Shown: in pieces, positions 14,913 to 22,101 of the stretch | Layout of the letters: each line of letters opens with the position of its first letter | How positions within the stretch are numbered: position 1 is the stretch's first letter | NCBI RefSeq assembly: GCF_035830635.1 | Contig: NZ_JAYMFI010000016.1 | Span: 1 to 24,749, forward strand | Origin: Adlercreutzia shanghongiae | GTDB lineage: Bacteria; Actinomycetota; Coriobacteriia; Coriobacteriales; Eggerthellaceae | Reading direction: 5' to 3' | Length of the DNA: 24,749 nt | Notes under the pieces: model-generated | The model's database searches: none | What the model saw: only the letters and a program-made list of their open reading frames with translations | Told to the model about the DNA's origin: nothing | Made by a program: the position numbers and the translations under genes

Positions 14913-16004
14913 ATGAAGCGTTTCGTCAGTCTTTATTCGGGAGCGGGTGGTCTGGACCTCGGCTTCATCGCCGCTGGGTTCACCCCCGTGTTCGCGAACG
15001 ACATCAACGCAGATGCCATGAAGACCTACTCTGCCGCGATGGACGCGATCTCGAAAAAGACCGGCAAAGCGTTGAGTCATAGGATAGTCACTGGAGACAT
15101 CAGAGAGGTCGAGGAATTGCCCGAGCGAGGCTCGGCGGAGTTGGTCATTGGCGGGCCGCCCTGCCAGGGCTTCTCGGTTGCGGGAAAGATGGACCCGAAC
15201 GATCCCCGTTCCCGTCACGTTTTCGACTTCCTCGGCATGGTCGAGAGGGTCCAGCCCCGGGCTTTCGTGATGGAAAACGTTAAGGCGCTCGCCAAGAACA
15301 AGCGCTGGGCGGGAACCATCGCCGACATCCGCAAGAAGGCGAAAGAGATCGGCTACGAAACCAAACTCGAGGTGCTGAACAGTGCCGACTATGGTGTGCC
15401 ACAGACGAGGGAGCGCATGTTTCTCGTTGGAATCAAAGATCCTGGCATTGAATATGATTACCCTAAACCGACAGTCAAAAAATGGCTGAGTGTGGTTGAC
15501 GCCCTACGTGGGCTGCCTCCCCTCGGAGAGCCGGGCAACGACCAAACCTGCAAGGCGAGGGTCACTACAGCAAAGAACCCTGTGCTGCGCCCTTCGCCGT
15601 TCGCGGGCATGCTCTTCAACGGCCAGGGCCGTCCGATGGACATGGACAAGCCCTCGCCGACACTCCCCGCTTCAATGGGCGGGAACAGGACGCCGATAGT
15701 CGACCAGGAGACGCTTGAAACCGGTGCGCCCCAATGGGTCGAGGAATACCATGCAGAACTCCAAGGTGGCGGCAGCGTCGTCGACAGCGTTCCGGTCAGG
15801 CTTCGACGCATCTCGGTCCAGGAAGCTGCGGCCATACAGGCATTTCCCCGAGATATGCCATGGTGCGGCTCGCAGTGCTCCCGATATCGCCAAATCGGCA
15901 ATGCGGTTCCTCCCAAGATGGCTTTTGCGGTCGCTCTGTCTGTCGCGAAAGCTCTTGATATGGATTTAGAAGCCAATCCCTCTCTGCTCGACGAACTTGG
16001 TTGA
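14913..16004 (+). CDS. DNA (cytosine-5-)-methyltransferase
   Basis: A 363-residue C5 methyltransferase with all main motifs: I (SLYSGAGGLDLGF, SAM binding), IV (GGPPCQGFS, catalytic Cys84), VI (MENVKAL), VIII (QTRERMFLVG), a target-recognition region (about 200-310, including RPSPFAGMLFNGQGRP and PTLPASMGGNRTP), IX (RRISVQEAAAIQAFP) and X (QIGNAVPP). It transfers a methyl group from SAM to cytosine within a specific site, most likely to protect host DNA from the linked nuclease. AGGAGG lies eight bases before the ATG. It is divergent from the XRE gene with the operator between. The recognition sequence cannot be read from the protein. The frame is intact. Confidence 0.95.
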   Translation: MKRFVSLYSGAGGLDLGFIAAGFTPVFANDINADAMKTYSAAMDAISKKTGKALSHRIVTGDIREVEELPERGSAELVIGGPPCQGFSVAGKMDPNDPRSRHVFDFLGMVERVQPRAFVMENVKALAKNKRWAGTIADIRKKAKEIGYETKLEVLNSADYGVPQTRERMFLVGIKDPGIEYDYPKPTVKKWLSVVDALRGLPPLGEPGNDQTCKARVTTAKNPVLRPSPFAGMLFNGQGRPMDMDKPSPTLPASMGGNRTPIVDQETLETGAPQWVEEYHAELQGGGSVVDSVPVRLRRISVQEAAAIQAFPRDMPWCGSQCSRYRQIGNAVPPKMAFAVALSVAKALDMDLEANPSLLDELG

Positions 16005-16022
16005 GGGGGCCTTTCGCCCCTC
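16003..16022. terminator. Terminator-like hairpin at the end of the methyltransferase gene
   Basis: GAGGGG (16003-16008) pairs with CCCCTC (16017-16022) across an 8-base loop, overlapping the stop codon. No T-run follows, so only moderate terminator strength is expected. The remaining gap to the converging FRG gene holds nothing recognisable. Confidence 0.4.
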
Positions 16023-16212
16023 GTGCTCTCTATCGCCGTCTGCTGCGTTTATGGTGGCCTCTCCTGTTGGGGAGATGCGCTGAGCATAATGGGCGTGCGG
16101 ATTGCTGGAGTGCTAGAGCCACCGAATTTCTCTAGTCGGCCTTCTTTGGGTATAAATGTTTCCAGATTGTGCTTCCAAATTGCTCAACAGTTGGGTTCAC
16201 GATGTCCTTTAG

Positions 16213-17124
16213 CTACGCTTTAACCCAGCTCATATGGTCTTTGGCGAACCGTCCCGATTCTTCGCAAATTACATCGACGCTGTCGGAAAAGAGCATTGCG
16301 CGAGTTATACCCGCACGTTTTAGTTGCGAACTGATTGAAGGTTTTGCGCTGCCGCGTATTGTGATTCTACCAGCAACGATTTCGTGGTCCTTCGACAAAG
16401 GGGATATGTTCTCGATAAACAAAGGGCCGTGGTCGTCTTCGTCGATGTCGTTGGGGAACAAGATGAAGCTAGATTGCTGGATTCTCTGCCTGTCTGAATG
16501 ATGGTAGGAATGAACGAAAAATGGCGCTTTGCAGCATTCGTGTACCCATTGACCCCCTTTGCGGCCATCGCCAATGCAGCTTTCCACTAAGCCTTTTTGC
16601 TCGAGAAAATAGGGTTGCGCTTTCACTCGTTCATAAAAAAACTCAAGATGGTCGTATGAGCCCTGAATCATGCGATAGGAATCTGCAACGGCCATGTCTA
16701 TTGGATAACGTTCTGTCTCTCGGTCAACAGGCGCGAAGGCCAAGACCTCTCCGTCGGCATCCAGATTGCTTGTGGCGGCAAAATAGAGAGCAACGAGAGG
16801 CGAAGAGGTGATATCAAGGAGTCGGGTGGGTGCCCCATGGTGTTGTAGAAAAGCGAGACGGTCGAGGGGTGTGTTGAGTTTGCGGGTAGTTTCCGGGAAG
16901 TTCTCTTCAACGTACTCTACAATGCGTCTCTCGAATCCAAATGGAAGATTGCAAACGCCGCTGATCTGACGACCAAGTGAGGGCATCAGCTGGTAGCTGA
17001 CCTTGCCTTGTCCTCTGTAATATAGCCGCTTCGGTATGAGTTCGCGGACGAGCCCCGAATTTAATACTTCGATAGCTTCAATGAATTCGCATAGGGTAGA
17101 GACGGTGCGAGTGACTTGTTTCAT
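16213..17124 (-). CDS. FRG-domain protein
   Basis: A 303-residue protein with an N-terminal FRG domain: LYYRGQGKVSYQLMPSLGRQ (about 34-53) and FLQHHGAPTRLLDITSSPLV (about 92-111), then ALYFAAT. FRG domains are named for the conserved F/Y-R-G and have no firmly established activity; they recur in mobile and defence-linked loci. The C-terminal half (FFVHSYHHSDRQRIQQSSFI) looks like the usual FRG extension. ATG at 17124 follows GGAG; an ATG at 17172 lacks one. It converges on the methyltransferase gene and may be an independent abortive-infection-type gene or a cargo of the same cassette; the sequence does not decide. No signal or membrane segment. Confidence 0.85.
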   Translation of the reverse strand: MKQVTRTVSTLCEFIEAIEVLNSGLVRELIPKRLYYRGQGKVSYQLMPSLGRQISGVCNLPFGFERRIVEYVEENFPETTRKLNTPLDRLAFLQHHGAPTRLLDITSSPLVALYFAATSNLDADGEVLAFAPVDRETERYPIDMAVADSYRMIQGSYDHLEFFYERVKAQPYFLEQKGLVESCIGDGRKGGQWVHECCKAPFFVHSYHHSDRQRIQQSSFILFPNDIDEDDHGPLFIENISPLSKDHEIVAGRITIRGSAKPSISSQLKRAGITRAMLFSDSVDVICEESGRFAKDHMSWVKA

Positions 17125-17419
17125 ATAGGTCTCCGTTAGATGTTGCCGATGTGCCCGACAGCTTTTTTGCAAATTATGACGCTTTTGAATGAATGGCCAT
17201 GTTTATGCTAGCACTAGAATCCTCGAGCGGAACGAATGATTTGGATTGGCCATTGCCAGAGCCGGCCCTCGCCTTCAGTGGACTCTTGCGGTCTAGGAGC
17301 TAAGGAGTTGGCGATAAGGTATCAATCTCAAATCGAACCTGCTTACCTGCCAAGTGCAACTAGTGACGCCTGCTATGGTGGACGCCATCGAATGGTCGGC
17401 GCGAGGAAGAGGTGGTCGC

Positions 17420-17926
17420 GTGGAATTCACATCGGCTAGTGCCAACAAGTACCTGCGGAGGCTGCAGGACGAGAAGGATCGGCTTCTGCGGACCGAGCAG
17501 GAGGTGAGCACTTACGTGCTCGCAGAAGGGGAGGCGGTTGAGCCTCCTGCCTACGACTACGGAGCTGTGCGCGAGAAGGTTGCGCAGATCGACGCCCAGG
17601 CGCGGGCCATTCGCCACGCCCTGCACCGGTTCAACATGCAGACGGTTCTGCCCGAGCGGGGCATCACCATCGACGAGGCCCTTATCCTGCTCGCGCAGCT
17701 GTCGGGGCGCAAGGATCGCCTGAACTCGCTCGCCTCACGGCAGCCCCAGGAGCGACTGGGCAACCGGTACTTCGGCAGCAGCAACGGGCCCATCGAGTAC
17801 CGTTACGCGAACTACGACGTCACCCAGGCGGAAGCGGACTACCGCGCCGTCGCGGACGAGATAGCCGCGCTGCAGCTTGAGCTGGACCTGGTCAACCAGA
17901 CGGAGGTTTTCTCGGTCGAGCTGTAG
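17420..17926 (+). CDS. Conserved coiled-coil protein of unknown function
   Basis: A 168-residue protein. The N-terminus (FTSASANKYLRRLQDEKDRL) forms a charged helix likely to be a coiled coil. The middle has GITIDEALILLAQLSGRKDR, and the C-terminus has IEYRYANYDVTQAEADYRAV, then LQLELDLVNQTEVFSVEL. I recognise the overall pattern (Gln-Leu-Ser motif, then NYD, then a helix ending in LDxxNQT) from unnamed bacterial proteins but not a function. GTG at 17420 is preferred because AGAGGTGG is close upstream; an upstream in-frame GTG (17354) and ATG (17375) lack a good site. GC-rich codon use marks a return to core-like composition. Confidence 0.75.
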   Translation: MEFTSASANKYLRRLQDEKDRLLRTEQEVSTYVLAEGEAVEPPAYDYGAVREKVAQIDAQARAIRHALHRFNMQTVLPERGITIDEALILLAQLSGRKDRLNSLASRQPQERLGNRYFGSSNGPIEYRYANYDVTQAEADYRAVADEIAALQLELDLVNQTEVFSVEL

Positions 17927-18050
17927 GGGTTCGCCCGTTTTCCGGATCTGCGGCTCTTTCCGCAAGGATACTTTGGAACGTTGCGGTTTCGCGTTGGGGT
18001 TGTCGGGTAGTTCGTTGTCGGCAGTGCCGTGCGGTTTTGAGCGTTGGCGT

Positions 18051-18117
18051 CTTGCCGGAAGATCTGGCTTCCACCCATTCCGCCGCAGATCGAAAGCTTC
18101 GGGCTCCTCCCCGCGAG
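18051..18117 (+). repeat. Direct repeat, left copy, flanking the VanZ-RDD gene
   Basis: About 67 bp matching 19407-19474 with few differences; a 23-bp core (18081-18103, CGCCGCAGATCG then AAAGCTTCGGG) is identical. The surrounding 17927-18307 has no convincing gene; the open minus-strand frame there has repetitive, low-quality content. Confidence 0.7.
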
Positions 18118-18307
18118 GCCGCCCGCGATGCCGAAGCACGGTTATAGGCATCACCCTATTTGGCCGTGCCGCGCGAACAGCGGGGCGCCTGTCACATGAG
18201 CAGCGCGCTAGATGCTCGCGGCTGCGCATCTTCGCTTCGGGGACGAAGCGCGCGAGCGGCCTGTTCTTCCGTGTGCGCGATGGGTGCTTGTGGTACCCTT
18301 TTCGATT

Positions 18308-19393
18308 ATGGGCGAGGTCATCAATGGGTACATAGCTACTTTCAGCGGGAGTTTCAATGTGGCGGTTCTGGTGTGGCCGTTGCTGTCGCTGCTGCTCAGC
18401 GTGCCTGTGCTGGTGGCGCTGTACCGCCGCGACGGGTGGCTGCCGCTGACCACTATGTTCGCCGTGTTTGCGAGCATTCTCTACGCTGCCGGCCTCGTGT
18501 GCTTCACGCTGTATCCGCTGCCCACGGGCGATGCGGGCCCGGGTATCACCTACGGCATCCCGCCCATTCTGGATCCGCTCAACTTCATCCACGACATCGC
18601 CGAAGGCGGCGCCCGTGCGGTATTCCAGCTGCTGTTCAACATCGTGTTGTTCGTGCCGCTCGGCTTCATTGCGCGAACGCTTCTGAAGCTGAAGCTGCCG
18701 CTTGCGCTGGCGTTGTCCTTCGCCACGACCTGCCTTATCGAAACAGCGCAGCTCACGGGGCTGTTCGGGGTGTACCCCTTCGCGTACCGGACCTTCGATG
18801 TGGACGATCTTATCTGCAACACGCTCGGCGGCCTGATCGGCTGGGGTCTGGGGCATGCGGCCGCGAGGCTGACCCAGCGCGAGGCCGAGGTGCTGCCGCC
18901 GGTTACCCACAGCCCCGGCTTCGTCCGACGCGCGGTGGCGCTGTGGACCGACGCTATGATCATCGATGTGTGCGCGGTGGTGCCGCGCCTGGTGATGGCG
19001 GCTGGCCTGAGACTGCTGATGGGCGATGCCTTCGACGAGGCTCTTCTGAACTGGGTCAACGGCGCGATGTGGGCGGCCTGCTACGTGATTGCCTTCGTGG
19101 TGGTGGAAGTGGTCGTCCCCTGGATGCGCGACGGCAGCACGCCGGCGGGTCTGTTCTATCGCATGTCGTGCGAGACCCGACGGAGGGTCGGTGCGTCGCG
19201 GATCGCCTTTTACGCGGCGCGGGCGGTTGTGCTGCTGCTCGTGCTGAGGCATCCGCTGTACGCGGGGCTGCCCCTCGCCGCCTTCTACCTGTTCGCCCGC
19301 AACATGCCCTACGACTACATTCCCGCAGGAAAGACTGCGCCAGCCAGCGATGGGGAAGAGGCACCGGATATGGTGGAAGCCGCCCAGGCGTAA
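18308..19393 (+). CDS. VanZ-like membrane protein with C-terminal RDD domain
   Basis: A 361-residue integral membrane protein. Residues about 15-170 form the VanZ-like part with several membrane helices, including the motifs DPLNFIHD, FNIVLFVPLGF and ETAQLTGLFGVYPFAYRTFD, then DVDDLICNTLGGLIGW. From about 200, RRAVALWTDAMIID starts an RDD domain with two or more further helices. VanZ proteins are linked to teicoplanin tolerance in some species; RDD domains occur in transport-like membrane proteins. The VanZ-RDD fusion is known in actinobacteria. ATG at 18308 has no clear ribosome site, so the start is uncertain and upstream starts in the same frame (from 18212) remain possible. Direct repeats bracket the gene. 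Confidence 0.85.
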   Translation: MGEVINGYIATFSGSFNVAVLVWPLLSLLLSVPVLVALYRRDGWLPLTTMFAVFASILYAAGLVCFTLYPLPTGDAGPGITYGIPPILDPLNFIHDIAEGGARAVFQLLFNIVLFVPLGFIARTLLKLKLPLALALSFATTCLIETAQLTGLFGVYPFAYRTFDVDDLICNTLGGLIGWGLGHAAARLTQREAEVLPPVTHSPGFVRRAVALWTDAMIIDVCAVVPRLVMAAGLRLLMGDAFDEALLNWVNGAMWAACYVIAFVVVEVVVPWMRDGSTPAGLFYRMSCETRRRVGASRIAFYAARAVVLLLVLRHPLYAGLPLAAFYLFARNMPYDYIPAGKTAPASDGEEAPDMVEAAQA

Positions 19394-19406
19394 CGCGGGC
19401 GCTCAT

Positions 19407-19474
19407 CTTGCTGGAAGATCCCGGCTGCCACCCATTTCGCCGCAGATCGAAAGCTTCGGGTGCCGCTCTGCGAG
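19407..19474 (+). repeat. Direct repeat, right copy, flanking the VanZ-RDD gene
   Basis: Second copy of the repeat at 18051-18117, sharing the identical 23-bp core (19438-19460). It lies between the converging VanZ-RDD and AlbA-type genes. Confidence 0.7.
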
Positions 19475-19484
19475 CCTCCTTGTT

Positions 19485-21005
19485 CTAGCGTAAGCGGTAC
19501 CTTGTCCCGCGCGCTGAGCCCTCGGATGCAATAATGCCCATGCCCAGCAATTCGGCGATAAGCCCCTTAGCCTTGGTCGGCCCGCAGTTTAATGTGGATT
19601 CCACGTCTCGGCGCGTAAAACCTCCCTTTTCTTGGGCAACTTTTACGATTTCCGAGAGATCGTGGGAGAGAGCAGGTTGCGGAGCGAACGCTGATAGCTG
19701 GGCCGAGGTGGAAGATGCCGGAGCGAGGTTTGTCTCGGAGAGGGGGCTGTCGCTGGGCGCGTCGGTGTGCGGATAGAAGGCGGACAGCTTTCCTGTGTAG
19801 ACTTTCACCATCACGCGATCCGGGTTGATGAGCTCCTCTATTTCGGGTGATGGTGCGCCGGCCGCTTTCGCAGCGTTTCTCATCACGTCGAATCCGCTTC
19901 CCATTCGCTCGCAAGCGCTGATAAGCCCAAACATTCGCATCAGAGTAGGATTGCGTGCGTCCGAAATTCCACCCGCTCTTACTACATCGAGCGCCACGCG
20001 TGAATTACCGGGATTGGCTATTTCGATCCGGTCAGAGTACCTCAGGGCGACGATGCCCCTTCTCCCATAGTAGTTCGAGTGAACGAGTGCGTTAGCGAGC
20101 GCCTCTCTTATGGCGGCATGCATCTCGGTGTCTTCGATGCGCTGGAGATTGTTGTCGAGGGCGAACGGTTTTTTAAGGCCGCCGGTCAGTCGCGGTAGCG
20201 CTTCGGTCCAGAAATCGAAAATGTTTCCCGTCCATGTTCCGTCTTGCGACGTGATGCGATCTGCCCATCGGCGCTCGTGGCTCGCTTCGCGATAGTCTAG
20301 GAAGTAGTTCGCGTATTCCTTTGCGATTTCGTGCTCAAAACCGAACATGAGAAGGCCGGCACGCGTTGGATGAAATTCTCCCTCGCCGTTTGTTCGTCCA
20401 ATGGCGTTCAGCTTCACGAGGAATTCCTCGTCATCGAGCCTGAGCCACGGGTGGTTCGGTCGGGCAGCTGATACCACGGCCCGATATCGGTTTACCGTAT
20501 CCCACGAGAGGGCATCGAGCGAAAACTCTTCAAGTACGGCATCATCGAGCGGTTCGTTGCTCGCCTCGCGAATCATGGCAACGATTTCTTCGGATGAGCA
20601 GCGATAATCTCCCTCGCCGTCTCGGCGATAGGTCCCCTTTTCCCGATTGCCGCCGATATAGATGGGTTTCAAATGCCGGTTGTCGCGAGGAACTTGTATG
20701 CGGATAATGGCGCAGTCGTTAATCGTCTCAATGGTGATCGAGTCATCCGTGAGAATGTTGGCGCTGACTTTCGAGGGGTTATGCACTCCGTCCCAGAATT
20801 TCTTGACGAGCTGTTCGGGGTTCGGGACTCCGACGTATTCGACTTCTCCTCCGGGGGTTTCTTCCGCGCCGAGGATGATCAGGCCGCCGTTGGTGTTCGC
20901 GAAAGCAGAGTAGGTTTCCCAGATGCTCTCGGGCACGCCACCTTTGGCGCGCTTTGCTTCCAGCTGGCTGTTCTCGCGCAATGTTTTCACGGCGGTATCT
21001 CTCAT
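19485..21005 (-). CDS. AlbA/Schlafen-domain ATP-binding transcriptional regulator-like protein
   Basis: A 506-residue protein. Residues about 10-145 form an AlbA_2 (Schlafen-like) domain: SQLEAKRAKGGVPESIWETY, SAFANTNGGLIILG, and YIGGNREKGTYRRDG. Residues about 295-380 form a GHKL-type ATPase remnant (HATPase_c_4): EALANALVHSNYYGRRGI, IEIANPG, GISDARNPTL, ERMGSGFDVM. A C-terminal winged helix (about 450-506: GGFTRRDVESTLNCGPTKAK) completes the usual architecture. Such proteins are widely annotated as putative transcriptional regulators or RecG-like, with no settled biochemical role; some sit in defence or phage loci. The start has AGGG five bases upstream. Six tandem 10-bp repeats lie 36-95 bp upstream. 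Confidence 0.88.
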   Translation of the reverse strand: MRDTAVKTLRENSQLEAKRAKGGVPESIWETYSAFANTNGGLIILGAEETPGGEVEYVGVPNPEQLVKKFWDGVHNPSKVSANILTDDSITIETINDCAIIRIQVPRDNRHLKPIYIGGNREKGTYRRDGEGDYRCSSEEIVAMIREASNEPLDDAVLEEFSLDALSWDTVNRYRAVVSAARPNHPWLRLDDEEFLVKLNAIGRTNGEGEFHPTRAGLLMFGFEHEIAKEYANYFLDYREASHERRWADRITSQDGTWTGNIFDFWTEALPRLTGGLKKPFALDNNLQRIEDTEMHAAIREALANALVHSNYYGRRGIVALRYSDRIEIANPGNSRVALDVVRAGGISDARNPTLMRMFGLISACERMGSGFDVMRNAAKAAGAPSPEIEELINPDRVMVKVYTGKLSAFYPHTDAPSDSPLSETNLAPASSTSAQLSAFAPQPALSHDLSEIVKVAQEKGGFTRRDVESTLNCGPTKAKGLIAELLGMGIIASEGSARGTRYRLR

Positions 21006-21040
21006 GTTGCCCTATCTCTCGGTTGAGACTCTGCTGGCAT

Positions 21041-21100
21041 TATCGGTCGTTATCGGTCGTTATCGGTCGTTATCGGTCGTTATCGGTCGTTATCGGTCGT
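21041..21100. repeat. Six exact tandem copies of a 10-bp repeat
   Basis: TATCGGTCGT is repeated six times without change (ACGACCGATA on the strand of the downstream gene). The array ends 36 bp before the start codon of the AlbA-type gene. A period of 10 bp is about one helical turn, so bound proteins would line up on one DNA face. A TATAAA-like box (near 21109-21114 on the minus strand) lies just beyond the array, which would place the repeats in the 5' leader. It may be an operator array, a leader element or a slippage-prone tract. Confidence 0.9.
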
Positions 21101-21253
21101 TTCGCCGCTTTTATAATCACGCGCGCTAAAACTCGTTAAAAGAAATCAAGGACGCAGGCGCCGCTCCTAGCAATTCCCCACGTAGACGTGCTTCAAGTAG
21201 CGGCTCGCCACGTCGGCGAGTTTGTGCACGGCCGCAATGGGAATCCTGGCAAC

Positions 21254-21276
21254 CCCGCCTACCCGCGGGAGGCGGG
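21254..21276. terminator. GC-rich hairpin over the end of the small membrane protein gene
   Basis: CCCGCCT (21254-21260) pairs with AGGCGGG (21270-21276), with CCCGCGGG in the loop that can pair with itself. It overlaps the stop codon at 21259-21261. There is no T-run, so terminator function is uncertain. Confidence 0.35.
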
Positions 21277-21777
21277 ACGACGGAGAGCGGTGGCGACGCT
21301 GCGGCCCTTGGTGCGCGCGGCGCCCATGACGGCGGTGGCGCCCCCGAAGTCGAGCCCGGTGATGATCTTTACGAGTTGCAGGAACAGTATGAGCACGAGC
21401 AGGGGAATCAGGCAGCTCGTTACAATCATGACGGCCAAGGTGTCCACCATGGTGTTCAGCTGCTGCCCTAAGCTGTCCAGCGCCTGCTGCGCGCCCTGGG
21501 TCAGGCCGTTCCACCCATCCTGCACGGCGCTCGCGATGCCGCCGAGCAAGCCCTGGTCCTCCTGCGGCTCGGCCTGGGTGTTCTCCTCCAGCTGCTGGGT
21601 GGCCTCTTGGGCCGCGGCATTGGAGGCGGCAAGCGTCTCGTCGAAGGTGGCGTCCACGTTGTCGGTGAGCCATACGCTCACGGGCACCACGAGCGCCAGC
21701 GCCAGCCCGAATGCCGCGAGCTTCGCGCCCAGCCGCTGCAGGTTCACCCGCGAAAGCGTTCCCCGTTGCAGGAACAC
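21259..21777 (-). CDS. Small membrane protein of unknown function
   Basis: A 172-residue protein with two predicted membrane helices: LAAFGLALALVVPVSVWL near the N-terminus and VMIVTSCLIPLLVLILFL near the C-terminus. Between them lies a polar, Gln/Ala/Glu-rich segment (ASNAAAQEATQQLEENTQAE) likely outside the membrane core. GTG at 21777 is chosen because AAGGAG lies eight bases upstream; the frame is open further back to an ATG at 22005 but that part is not protein-like. No known family is recognised. It is divergent from the SulP gene. High GC and normal codon use argue for a native gene. Confidence 0.6.
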   Translation of the reverse strand: MFLQRGTLSRVNLQRLGAKLAAFGLALALVVPVSVWLTDNVDATFDETLAASNAAAQEATQQLEENTQAEPQEDQGLLGGIASAVQDGWNGLTQGAQQALDSLGQQLNTMVDTLAVMIVTSCLIPLLVLILFLQLVKIITGLDFGGATAVMGAARTKGRSVATALRRPASRG

Positions 21778-21954
21778 CGCGACGGCTCCTTCCCTTGAGG
21801 GTCTTTCCGTGAAAGTACAATCGGCACTCGCGCGCATCAGCGCTGTCCAGCGATTTGATTGCGTATTGAAACCAGGCGCCGCCCTTGTGGTACCTGGCGG
21901 AAGTGCCGCCGCTTTCGCGGTCAACCGTTCCCCCGACTGACGTGGGATTCTGCC

Positions 21955-21983
21955 TTGCCCACCCCCAGGCCGAGCGCTAGAAT
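21955..21983 (+). promoter_or_regulatory. Predicted promoter for the SulP gene
   Basis: TTGCCC (21955-21960) and TAGAAT (21978-21983) are separated by 17 bp, matching sigma-70 boxes at 4 of 6 and 5 of 6 positions. It implies a leader of about 110 bases before the start at 22102. Confidence 0.5.
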
Positions 21984-22101
21984 GCGGCCTCGCGTCTTCT
22001 CGCACACTGCCGAATCAGAGGTATTGCCGCCGCGTGGAACCTTCCTCGCGGTGCGCCGTCGCGTGGGGCGCGCCCTGTCCGACGACCCGAAGAAGCGAGC
22101 C

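Noticed and set aside
17735..19252. 505-codon open frame on the minus strand
   Set aside because: It lies antisense to the VanZ-RDD gene and the end of the 17420 gene. Its product is His/Arg/Gln-rich without domains, a by-product of GC-rich coding on the other strand.
21041..21100. CRISPR array
   Set aside because: Units are 10 bp with no spacers between them, so it is a simple tandem array.
21167..21820. 217-codon minus-strand frame overlapping the small membrane protein
   Set aside because: Arg/Gly/Ala-rich with no membrane pattern. The alternative frame has a ribosome site and two clear membrane helices.
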